DNA of 5,369 bases from an uncultured Muribaculaceae bacterium (GTDB lineage: Bacteria; Bacteroidota; Bacteroidia; Bacteroidales; Muribaculaceae), in assembly GCA_910589095.1 (NCBI GenBank), contig CAJUSN010000154.1, forward strand, positions 1 through 5,369, in the 5' to 3' direction. The number at the start of each line of letters is the position of its first letter. Positions within the stretch are counted from its first letter, which is position 1. Below, piece after piece: positions 1-5,286 of the stretch. Both the position numbers and the translations under genes were made by a program. The notes under the pieces are model-generated. The model saw nothing but the letters and a program-made list of their open reading frames with translations. It was not told the origin of the DNA and made no database searches.

Positions 1-227
1 AGTTCATTGAGCTGGGTCTTCAGCTGAATGAATCCCTTGGCAAAGAGGAGGGTCACCATTGCGAGCACCTCGTCTGAGGGGCGGCCGGCGAATATCTCGC
101 TGTATTTTTTATAGGCATGGTTAACTTGCTTCGTTACCTGGCGCAGCAATTCTTCTTCACTGCGGTCAATGTTGAGGCTAAGCTCCACACCGGCTATCTT
201 GAGCGTTATATCAAGTTTATCTTTCAT
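1..227 (-). CDS. zapA: Cell division protein ZapA (C-terminus beyond window)
   Basis: ZapA is a small cytoplasmic protein that binds FtsZ filaments, bundles them and stabilises the Z-ring. The 75 codons visible begin MKDKLDITLKIAGVELSL, which matches the ZapA N-terminal beta-hairpin, where the protein touches FtsZ. Next comes an acidic DRSEEELLRQ helix, then the family pattern Y-x-x-x-F-x-x-R/G-x-x-D-E-x-L-A-M-V-T-L (about residues 42-60), and then the start of the long dimerisation helix (LLFAKGFIQLKTQLNE). The family is usually about 90-105 residues, so roughly 20-30 residues are missing at the window edge. The ATG lies 4 nt after the stop of the upstream coiled-coil gene, so the two are almost certainly co-transcribed. 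Assignment by recognition of family motifs; high confidence. Confidence 0.9.
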   Translation of the reverse strand, partial: MKDKLDITLKIAGVELSLNIDRSEEELLRQVTKQVNHAYKKYSEIFAGRPSDEVLAMVTLLFAKGFIQLKTQLNE

Positions 228-231
228 TGCA

Positions 232-525
232 TCAATCGGTTAGTTCGGCGATGCATTTGTCGATGTCCCGTACTAATTGAGATAAAAAGGCACGGCTTCG
301 CTCCACATCCTCACGCTTCGGCGTAAGGGTAGTCACCACTTGCAGATTCTCTATCTGTTGGCGCAAGTGAGCCATTTCGCGCTGCTGGCGGTCCAACTGC
401 GCCCGAAGCTCGCCGATTTCTGCCTCTGCTGCTCGCTTCTCTTCAAGCAACTCGGCATAGCGCTCAGTGAGCAACTGAGCTTTGCTTCCGATGCTTTCGA
501 GTCGATGCTGCAGAGTGGCGGCCAT
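232..525 (-). CDS. Small coiled-coil protein, probable ZapA partner (ZapB-like role inferred)
   Basis: A 97-aa acidic/basic heptad-rich protein. From about residue 5 to 65 it is a nearly unbroken helix rich in L, E, Q, R and A (SIGSKAQLLTERYAELLEEK, then AEAEIGELRAQLDRQQREMA), so it should form a long coiled coil. The C-terminal third (TPKREDVERSRAFLSQLVRDIDKCIAEL) is a second amphipathic helix. There is no signal peptide or membrane segment. The frame stays open upstream to an ATG at 618, but I chose the ATG at 525 because an exact TAACTTTG promoter element sits at 543-550, inside that extension, and because the extra residues are basic and unlike the rest. It lies 4 nt upstream of zapA. Small coiled-coil genes beside zapA are common in Bacteroidota, and a ZapB-like role linking ZapA is an inference from context and shape, not from sequence homology that I can see. 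Confidence 0.8.
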   Translation of the reverse strand: MAATLQHRLESIGSKAQLLTERYAELLEEKRAAEAEIGELRAQLDRQQREMAHLRQQIENLQVVTTLTPKREDVERSRAFLSQLVRDIDKCIAELTD

Positions 526-542
526 TTTTACATAAATTTCCA

Positions 543-550
543 CAAAGTTA
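543..550 (-). promoter_or_regulatory. -7 promoter element of coiled-coil/zapA operon
   Basis: The minus strand reads TAACTTTG, an exact match to the Bacteroidota sigma factor -7 consensus TAnnTTTG, ending 18 nt before the ATG at 525. The predicted transcript would begin about 10 nt before the start codon. No good TTTG -33 element is present at the expected distance, only a T-run. The placement helps decide the start codon of the coiled-coil gene. Confidence 0.6.
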
Positions 551-632
551 ATGATTCTTTTCTGAAAAAACATCCTCCCGGCTCGCTTTTTTACTGCATC
601 CCGTTTAAAAAAATCCAATTTTTTTGTAAATC

Positions 633-761
633 GGTCCGAGGCGTGTGCCGTTTCCCCTTGTTTGTCTCGTTGGTGTGTCTATTATATCGGTGGGGGAGGG
701 CAGATACGCGCTACGCAAGTGGTCCTGAAAGCGGGTTCTTGCCTCCCGTCGGAATCTTTTT
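633..761 (+). ncRNA. Candidate rod-shaped non-coding RNA, possibly 6S RNA (SsrS)
   Basis: This stretch has no credible gene but folds by eye into a long rod with internal bubbles. The closing stem pairs 635-639 (TCCGA) with 749-753 (TCGGA), continuing with GG 640-641 and CC 746-747. Above it, CCG 648-650 pairs with CGG 732-734, TTT 651-653 with AAA 728-730, CC 654-655 with GG 721-722, and CTTG 657-660 with CAAG 716-719. The apical stem pairs 673-680 (GTGTGTCT) with 702-709 (AGATACGC), flanked by CGT 668-670 with ACG 713-715. Unpaired stretches at 661-667 and 723-727 give an asymmetric central bubble. A run of five T at 757-761 follows the closing stem, as in an intrinsic terminator. G.T wobbles in the apical stem would become A.C mismatches on the other strand, which favours the plus strand. 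6S RNA is a rod of this type that mimics an open promoter and binds RNA polymerase, and ssrS sits beside zapA in many Proteobacteria. The 6S identity is inference. The promoter is weak: the best -7 is TTTTTTTG at 619-626. Confidence 0.5.
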
Positions 762-839
762 GAGGCGGCGTAAATGTTTTGTGTTTAGCTAAATATAATC
801 ACAGGTAATTCGCAGCTTCTCTAAAGTGGCGAAAAGAAT

Positions 840-870
840 TTTGCAGATTGCGCAAAAATGTGTAACTTTG
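840..870 (+). promoter_or_regulatory. tRNA-Pro promoter (-33 and -7 elements)
   Basis: TTTG at 840-843 and TAACTTTG at 863-870 are separated by 19 bp, matching both boxes and the spacing of the Bacteroidota housekeeping promoter. The predicted start is near 876-877, a few bases before the mature tRNA 5' end at 881. Confidence 0.85.
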
Positions 871-880
871 CCCCATCATT

Positions 881-955
881 CGGGGCGTAGCGCAGTCCGG
901 TTAGCGCACCTGCTTTGGGAGCAGGGGGTCGAAGGTTCGAATCCTTTCACCCCGA
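881..955 (+). tRNA. tRNA-Pro (anticodon TGG)
   Basis: A full cloverleaf is visible: acceptor 881-887 with 948-954, D stem GCGC 890-893 with GCGC 904-907, anticodon stem CCTGC 909-913 with GCAGG 921-925, anticodon TGG at 916-918 in the loop TTTGGGA, variable loop 926-930, and T stem 931-935 with 943-947 around the loop TTCGAAT. The first pair C-G is characteristic of bacterial tRNA-Pro. U34 in the anticodon can read most or all proline codons. The discriminator base is A955 and the 3' CCA is not encoded, since CAA follows, so it must be added by CCA nucleotidyltransferase. One acceptor pair, C886 with A949 (positions 6 and 67), is mismatched, and G931-T947 is a wobble. Confidence 0.97.
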
Positions 956-968
956 CAATGAAAAAGTT

Positions 969-1009
969 AAGACTCTGAGATTTGACATCGTCACTTCTCG
1001 GAGTCTTTT
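969..1009. terminator. Strong hairpin terminator between tRNA-Pro and the convergent gene
   Basis: A 12-bp stem pairs 969-980 (AAGACTCTGAGA) with 996-1007 (TCTCGGAGTCTT), with a single T.G wobble and a 15-nt loop. On the plus strand the arm ends in TTTT (1006-1009), terminating the tRNA. Read on the minus strand, the hairpin is followed by AAC and then TTTTT, so it can also end the transcript of the 89-aa protein gene, whose TGA stop (1009-1011) touches the stem. Confidence 0.85.
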
Positions 1010-1278
1010 CATTTGTCGTAACGCTTGCGTAGAACTTCTGAATACACTCTGTAGGCCCAGATGGCAGCCAGTATCACAAACACGGCCGCTCCAACTCCGG
1101 CACACCCTTGGATAAACAGACGTGTGCGTAAGGATATGTAGTCGAACAGGAAAAGCATCGCTAATTCTGCTGCAATCACGGCTGAGATGACCGCCAGAGC
1201 TGCAATTTTCAGTTGCTTATGTTTCGGAGCATAGAATTCTCGCTCTATCTCGGCTTTATTTTCCAGATATTTTTTCAT
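1009..1278 (-). CDS. Small two-helix membrane protein downstream of Ca2+ ATPase
   Basis: An 89-aa protein that I do not recognise as a named family. The N-terminal 22 residues are strongly charged (MKKYLENKAEIEREF...). Two hydrophobic helices follow, at about residues 23-47 (alanine, isoleucine and leucine rich) and 54-77 (with GCAGVGAAVF, a small-residue helix-packing face). It ends with a basic tail, EVLRKRYDK. The positive-inside rule puts both ends in the cytoplasm with a short periplasmic hairpin turn (SLRTR). It starts 32 nt after the stop of the Ca2+-ATPase gene on the same strand, with no terminator between, so it is probably co-transcribed with the pump. Its 3' end abuts a bidirectional terminator. 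The start has no Shine-Dalgarno sequence, as is usual in this phylum. A role as pump accessory or regulator is possible from context only. Confidence 0.78.
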   Translation of the reverse strand: MKKYLENKAEIEREFYAPKHKQLKIAALAVISAVIAAELAMLFLFDYISLRTRLFIQGCAGVGAAVFVILAAIWAYRVYSEVLRKRYDK

Positions 1279-1310
1279 GTTGCGTCTGTATCATGGTTCA
1301 GTTTAAGTGA

Positions 1311-3968
1311 TTATGCATGTTTGCGGAACAGGCGCCCTAACTCGCCAATCCACATCACCGCGGAGGTACCGAGGATTATTATTAGCCAGTCGGTGAGCGA
1401 AAGTGCCACCACATTGAAGAAGCGGCCTCCAACTTCCACAATCAGTACCTGACCCACGAAAATCATTGCAACTATCAAGCTGAAGCCTTTGCCGTAGCTT
1501 GAATTCACAGCATAGTTTCCCGAGCGGAATGCCCGTGCATTGAACATGTTCCAAAATTGAAGAAACACGAACACGGTGAAGAATATCGAGACTTCATGAG
1601 GGTTCATCGTGGTGGTCGGTAACCACGGTGTGGTAGGCAGGTCCACGAGATTTGTAAGGTTGGTGTGGTCAAAACAGATCAGCAACCCAAGCATGATTAC
1701 AAAGAATATGCCGCCGCACCCAAGTATGAATCTGCGCATTGGCGGAGTGATGATAGATGCTCGCCTGTTGCGTGGCTTCTCTTTCATCACCTCTCGGGCG
1801 GGTGGTAATGAAGCTAAAGCCACTGCCGCAAATGTGTCCATGATAAGGTTTACCCAAAGCATCTGCGTGACGGTAAGTGGTGACTGCATACCCATGAAGG
1901 CTCCGGCCAGTACAATGAGACACGCTGCCACATTGACCGTGAGCTGGAACATGATGAAACGCTGAATGTTGCGATACAGAGAGCGCCCCCACATCACAGC
2001 TTGGCCTATTGAAGCAAAGGAGTTGTCGATAATCGTGATGTCGCTCGCCTCTTTGGCCACCGCGGTTCCGTCGCCCATTGACAAGCCTACATGGGCCGCT
2101 TTCAGAGCCGGAGCGTCGTTGGTTCCGTCGCCTGTCACCGCCACCACTTCGCCTCGCTTTTGGAGGATTTCCACCAGGCGCTTTTTGTCCATTGGGCGCG
2201 CACGGGCTATTATTTTGATCTCTTCGCAGCGTCGTAAAGCCTCCTCGTCGCTCATTGCTTCGAATTCCGGGCCGGTCACAATGGATAGGTTTTCATCATC
2301 GCCTTTGCTCCACAGACCTATTTGCCGGCCAATTTCCCGTGCCGTTGCCGGAGTGTCGCCGGTTACGATCTTAACCTTGATACCCGCTTTCATAACCTCG
2401 TCAACAGCGTCCGGCACATCCTCGCGCACCGGATCGGAAATGGCCATTATGCCAAGGAACCGGAGGGCCCGGCTAACCACCTGCCCGTCCTGTATTGGCG
2501 ATTCGTCATGACTCACCTCGCACGCGGCAAATGCAAGAGTGCGCATGGCTTGGCTCTGATATTCCGTGAGTTGTGCATCAACTTCTTTGCGGTTCACCCC
2601 TTCAGGCCATTCAGAGCAAAGATTCATCACAATTTCAGGCGCACCCTTCACGAAAAGATACTCCCTGCCCGATGTCATTCGGGCAACCGTTGCCATGTAT
2701 TTCCTCTCAGTGCTGAATGGCAATTCCTGAAGGTTTGTAGTCTTGGAGCGCAGATCGGCATAGTCGGCCCCCTGCGCCTTGAGCCAAAGGAGTAACGCTC
2801 CTTCCGTGGGGTTGCCCAAAACATTGCCTTCAGGGTCAATTTCAGCCGTGCTGTTTGCTGCTATTCCGCAGTATATTATCTCATTGTCGGGGTGGCCGAA
2901 GAAATCGGCGTGGCCCACCTGCATTCGGTTGCGTGTCAAAGTGCCTGTTTTGTCTGTGCAAATCACCGTGGTGGCACCCATCGTTTCGCAAGCATGCAGT
3001 TTTCTCACCAGATTATTGGCTTTGAGCATCCTCCTCATAGAGTAGGCCAAACTTAAGGTTACGGCCATCGGTAGCCCTTCAGGCACAGCCACCACTATCA
3101 GTGTCACCGCAATCATAACGGTTTTCAACATATAATCTATAAACCCTATCCAATCGAATTGCATGTTGGTGAAGTACATCACCGTGCGCCCAAGGATAAT
3201 CAAGGCTGCAATCACGTAGCTGGCTCTGGCCACAAGGATGCCAAGACGGTCAAGCTGTTCGCTGAGCGGAGTTTTAACATGATCGTCCAATTGGGCCGAC
3301 TCGAATACCCGACCAGCCTCCGTGTTATCGCCCACAGCCGTAATTTCCATAAGTCCGTGGCCCTCCATCACCTTGGTGCCACGCATTGCCCAATTGGAGG
3401 CAAAAGTGGCTTCATGATCGAAATGCTCGGGGTCAACGGTCTTATGGCACAGAGGCTCACCTGTAAGAGTGGATTCATCTATGGTCAGGGCTACAGCTTC
3501 CAGCAGTTTTCCGTCGGCTGGAACTTCTTGACCGGTGGTGAGTTTTACAATGTCGCCGACAACCACTTCGCTCTTGGGAATGGCGCAAGGCTGACCATTG
3601 CGGATCACCTCCACAGGTTCCGTGTCGTTTACCCTGTTCAGCAGATCGAATTCCTTGCCGGCTTTACGTTCAAAGTAGAAAGCTAAGCCTGTGGCCAGGA
3701 GGATGGCGATGAAAATGCCTAACGGTTCAAAAAAAACGCCGGAACCTTGGTCCAGACAGAAACAATCGTAGCAGGCTATTCCAATCGAAAGCACCCCCGC
3801 CACGAGCAGAATTATTATCAGCGGGTCCTTGAATTTGTTGGCCAGTTGTTGCCACATCGACTCTCTGGCGGCAGGTGTGAGCACATTGGAGCCATGTAAT
3901 CTTCGGCTCTCGGCAACCTGGTCGGCGGTCAGTCCGAGGTGGCTGTTCTTGCGTATATGTTGATTCAT
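1311..3968 (-). CDS. Calcium-translocating P-type ATPase, PMCA type (P2B)
   Basis: An 885-aa inner-membrane pump that couples ATP hydrolysis to Ca2+ export. Visible in order: an N-terminal cation-ATPase domain; helices M1 (about 49-66) and M2 (about 80-99); the actuator domain with TGEP dephosphorylation loop 169-172; M3 (about 247-266); M4 with PEGLP 296-300 and the Ca2+ ligand E297; the phosphorylation motif DKTGTLT with catalytic D339; the nucleotide-binding domain with KGAPE 441-445; TGDTP 536-540 and the hinge TGDGTNDAP 612-620; then M5 to M10 (about 670-873). M6 carries WVNLIMD, with N707 and D711 matching the single Ca2+ site of plasma-membrane Ca2+ pumps. The length is normal for bacterial members, and the C-terminal calmodulin-binding tail of animal PMCAs is absent. 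The ATG at 3968 gives the usual N-terminus (LGLTADQVAESRRLHGSNVL) and lies about 40 nt downstream of a TAACTTTG element. An 89-aa membrane protein gene follows in the same direction. No frameshift or missing catalytic residue is seen. Confidence 0.95.
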   Translation of the reverse strand: MNQHIRKNSHLGLTADQVAESRRLHGSNVLTPAARESMWQQLANKFKDPLIIILLVAGVLSIGIACYDCFCLDQGSGVFFEPLGIFIAILLATGLAFYFERKAGKEFDLLNRVNDTEPVEVIRNGQPCAIPKSEVVVGDIVKLTTGQEVPADGKLLEAVALTIDESTLTGEPLCHKTVDPEHFDHEATFASNWAMRGTKVMEGHGLMEITAVGDNTEAGRVFESAQLDDHVKTPLSEQLDRLGILVARASYVIAALIILGRTVMYFTNMQFDWIGFIDYMLKTVMIAVTLIVVAVPEGLPMAVTLSLAYSMRRMLKANNLVRKLHACETMGATTVICTDKTGTLTRNRMQVGHADFFGHPDNEIIYCGIAANSTAEIDPEGNVLGNPTEGALLLWLKAQGADYADLRSKTTNLQELPFSTERKYMATVARMTSGREYLFVKGAPEIVMNLCSEWPEGVNRKEVDAQLTEYQSQAMRTLAFAACEVSHDESPIQDGQVVSRALRFLGIMAISDPVREDVPDAVDEVMKAGIKVKIVTGDTPATAREIGRQIGLWSKGDDENLSIVTGPEFEAMSDEEALRRCEEIKIIARARPMDKKRLVEILQKRGEVVAVTGDGTNDAPALKAAHVGLSMGDGTAVAKEASDITIIDNSFASIGQAVMWGRSLYRNIQRFIMFQLTVNVAACLIVLAGAFMGMQSPLTVTQMLWVNLIMDTFAAVALASLPPAREVMKEKPRNRRASIITPPMRRFILGCGGIFFVIMLGLLICFDHTNLTNLVDLPTTPWLPTTTMNPHEVSIFFTVFVFLQFWNMFNARAFRSGNYAVNSSYGKGFSLIVAMIFVGQVLIVEVGGRFFNVVALSLTDWLIIILGTSAVMWIGELGRLFRKHA

Positions 3969-4009
3969 TTATGTAGATTCGTGGTGAACATTCAGAATTA
4001 TTTTAACTG

Positions 4010-4017
4010 CAAAGTTA
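4010..4017 (-). promoter_or_regulatory. -7 promoter element of Ca2+-ATPase gene
   Basis: The minus strand reads TAACTTTG, an exact TAnnTTTG match, 41 nt before the ATG at 3968. This gives a predicted leader of about 35 nt. The upstream -33 box is weak: TTTA at about 22 bp spacing is the best candidate. Confidence 0.65.
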
Positions 4018-4097
4018 CTCAATTTGTTCCTATGGCCTATAAACTGTTTAAATTTATTTTCAGAGAATTTTGAGATGGATTTTCGAGGTGTTTTAGC

Positions 4098-4150
4098 AAG
4101 TTGAAAAAGGAGCGATGCGGGCATCGTGACGGATGGAACTTGGCTGAAAC
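4098..4150. repeat. Structured repeat, copy 1
   Basis: The core is TTGAAAAAGGAGCGATGC followed by GG-GCATCGTGAC and GATGGAAC, aligning to copy 2 at 4370-4418 with about four of five bases equal. A perfect inner hairpin pairs CGATGC 4113-4118 with GCATCG 4121-4126 (the tip must open to a 4-nt loop). The outer arms CAAGTT 4097-4102 and AACTTG 4137-4142 are also complementary. On the minus strand the inner hairpin is followed by CTCCTTTTTC, so it could act as an intrinsic terminator shielding the ATPase promoter from upstream transcription. Confidence 0.5.
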
Positions 4151-4276
4151 AACTGGAAAGATGCTCAAAATTACTGAAAAGAAGTATTAAAAATTTTTTT
4201 AGAATAAATTTACACAGTTTCTGAGAATATGATAAAATATAAATGAGAAACGAGCGCGTGATTGAATTAATCTGAT

Positions 4277-4284
4277 TAACTTTG
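4277..4284 (+). promoter_or_regulatory. Possible -7 promoter element for the 204-aa membrane protein gene
   Basis: TAACTTTG on the plus strand matches the -7 consensus exactly, but there is no TTTG at -33 (GAGCGC occupies that place). If used, transcription would start near 4291 and leave a leader of about 164 nt that contains repeat copy 2. No better promoter is seen closer to the ATG at 4455. Confidence 0.35.
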
Positions 4285-4357
4285 CGATAGCTTCTTTTCC
4301 ATTAAGTAGTCGGTCAAATAGAAAAAGATACAACACTTATGCGCAGAAATTTAGGGG

Positions 4358-4433
4358 CCATTTCCGTCCTTGAAAAAGAGCGATGCTTGCAGCGCGACTG
4401 ATGAAAGGGGTGAAAGGACCAACCAAAAAATGG
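4358..4433. repeat. Structured repeat, copy 2, with nested inverted repeats
   Basis: The core TTGAAAAAGAGCGATGC (from 4370), then TT-GCAGCGCGAC and GATGAAA, aligns with copy 1. Three nested complementary arms are visible: CCATTT 4358-4363 with AAATGG 4428-4433, GTCCTT 4366-4371 with AAGGAC 4414-4419, and GCGATGC 4380-4386 with GCAGCGC 4389-4395 (one A.G mismatch). On the minus strand the inner hairpin is followed by TCTTTTTC, a terminator-like tail. It ends 21 nt before the start codon of the 204-aa membrane protein. In one minus-strand frame both copies encode FHxSRCxHRSF, so a decayed coding origin cannot be excluded. Confidence 0.5.
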
Positions 4434-4454
4434 TATATTTTTAGATAACAAGAA

Positions 4455-5069
4455 ATGAAAAGATCCGACGGTAAATATATTTTCAAGGAACGTTTCTATA
4501 AATACATATTCATGAGCGTGGTCATTGGCGGATTTATCGTAGCCTGGTTCCTGAGTCCATCCTTCCCGTTTGGCGATAAACTATCTACATTGCTTGGATT
4601 CTATGTCATTTTCTGTGTCTTTTTGCTGGCAGTACCATGGTGGGGGATAATTTTTCATCCATTCAGGCTTGAACTAACTGATAAAGGGTTCCATTATTAT
4701 GGCCGCGAATTCACATTATCAGATAATTCCACTCTATGGCATGATACCGAGACATTCATTCCATGGGACGAAATAAAGAGTTTCTTTTTTGTTTGGATGG
4801 AAAGGCGAGGCTTTTGGTCCGATATTTATTTAGTATTGGAACGTAGGGAGGATGGCAAACTGTATATGAGAGACCTTTCTAAAATAAGGGTCTCAAAGAA
4901 TACGCTTATTGCAGTGATAGCAGAGTGTAGTCAGGGAAGATGTGAGTTGGATAAAGAATACTTGGAAAAGTCTGTGAAGGAACGTAACAAGAATCTATTA
5001 CAAAAAAATTTGATGGCATTAGTGTTTGTTCTTGTGATTCTTTTTATCAGATATCTTTGCGGTTTCTAA
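4455..5069 (+). CDS. Orphan three-helix membrane protein with possible PH-like domain
   Basis: A 204-aa protein not assigned to a named family. A basic N-terminus (MKRSDGKYIFKERFYK) precedes helix 1 (about 15-34), a short periplasmic turn, helix 2 (about 44-66), a soluble part of about 115 residues, and helix 3 (about 185-202) ending in RYLCGF. The charge pattern puts the soluble part in the cytoplasm. That part has the alternating strands and motif order of bacterial PH-like domains: FRLELTDKGFHYYGREF, then FIPWDEIKSFFFVW, then IYLVLERREDGKLYMRDL, ending in a helix (NTLIAVIAECSQ). The 'IPWDEI' strand-turn is common in bPH/STM3941-type proteins. That resemblance is by eye and is an inference. 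The A/T-rich codon use differs from the ATPase gene, suggesting accessory origin. The only ATG with an open frame at this end is 4455, preceded by ATAACAAGAA with no Shine-Dalgarno. The 3' end overlaps a minus-strand fic-like remnant by 23 nt. Confidence 0.75.
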   Translation: MKRSDGKYIFKERFYKYIFMSVVIGGFIVAWFLSPSFPFGDKLSTLLGFYVIFCVFLLAVPWWGIIFHPFRLELTDKGFHYYGREFTLSDNSTLWHDTETFIPWDEIKSFFFVWMERRGFWSDIYLVLERREDGKLYMRDLSKIRVSKNTLIAVIAECSQGRCELDKEYLEKSVKERNKNLLQKNLMALVFVLVILFIRYLCGF

Positions 5070-5160
5070 TTGCAAAGAATGAAGTGTTTTCATAGTCCAA
5101 CTGACGGTCTATGCCAAGTTCGCGGTATCTCCCTACTAATTTCTCTAATTCCCATTTCAT
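5047..5160 (-). pseudogene. Remnant of a Fic-family protein N-terminus
   Basis: The 37-codon minus-strand frame beginning at the ATG at 5160 reads MKWELEKL, then VGRYRELGIDRQLDYE, then an unrelated tail NTSFFAIRNRKDI before TGA. The first about 24 residues resemble the start of Bacteroidota Fic proteins (a helix with RYxxLGIDxQIDYDKF before the THSTAIEGS region), where Fic enzymes AMPylate target proteins. The match stops at about position 5088. The inhibitory motif, the HPFxxGNGR active site and everything else are missing. The tail is simply the reverse complement of the downstream end of the 204-aa gene. The likely history is that the gene was truncated when the neighbouring DNA was inserted or deleted. 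The Fic identity rests on memory of family N-termini and a short match, so confidence is moderate. Confidence 0.45.
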
Positions 5161-5268
5161 AGGGACAAAATCACGTTTTTCTCCCTACTTTTCAAAGTGT
5201 AGTATCACATTTGTACCTTATTGTTTTACCGAATATTCATCTGATTAACAATGATGTTAACAATTATT

Positions 5269-5285
5269 AACTATATGATATAGTT
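5269..5285. promoter_or_regulatory. Operator palindrome 1 upstream of BlaI-like gene
   Basis: AACTATAT-G-ATATAGTT is a perfect 8+1+8 palindrome centred at 5277. It shares half-site AACTATA with the second palindrome 19 bp downstream. BlaI/MecI dimers bind dyads of this size and A/T-rich kind in front of their own genes, so this is a probable autoregulatory operator. Confidence 0.65.
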
Positions 5286-5286
5286 C

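Larger units (their letters stand above)
4018..4454. other. A/T-rich intergenic region with paired structured repeats
   Basis: No open frame here looks like a gene. It is distinctly A/T-richer than the ATPase gene, with homopolymer runs such as A5 then T7 at 4189-4200. It holds two diverged copies of a short hairpin repeat (about 4098-4150 and 4358-4433) and one plus-strand TAACTTTG element at 4277-4284. The rest shows nothing I can interpret. Confidence 0.6.

Noticed and set aside
526..618. Upstream extension of the coiled-coil gene to an ATG at 618
   Set aside because: An exact promoter -7 element lies inside it, and the extra 31 residues are basic and unlike the coiled coil; the start at 525 is preferred.
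340..792. Plus-strand 150-aa open frame across the coiled-coil gene and the candidate RNA
   Set aside because: It is antisense to a real gene for half its length, has cysteine- and phenylalanine-rich low-plausibility sequence, and overlaps the structured RNA.
1303..3686. Several 80-180 aa open frames on both strands within the Ca2+-ATPase gene
   Set aside because: They are frame shadows of an intact gene with all catalytic motifs; none has recognisable domains.
5054..5078. Hairpin TCTTTGC/GCAAAGA around the end of the 204-aa gene
   Set aside because: Seven pairs with an 11-nt A/T-rich loop and no T-run right after it; too weak to call a terminator.
5128..5189. Ten-base direct repeat TCTCCCTACT at 5128-5137 and 5180-5189
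   Set aside because: There are only two copies, with no structure or shared flanks. It may be chance, although one copy lies within the fic-like remnant.
5245..5270. Repeated TTAACA motifs (including TGTTAACA at 5255-5262) upstream of the BlaI-like operators
   Set aside because: They are A/T-rich and short, with no clear spacing rule. They could be another regulator's site but are not distinguishable from background.
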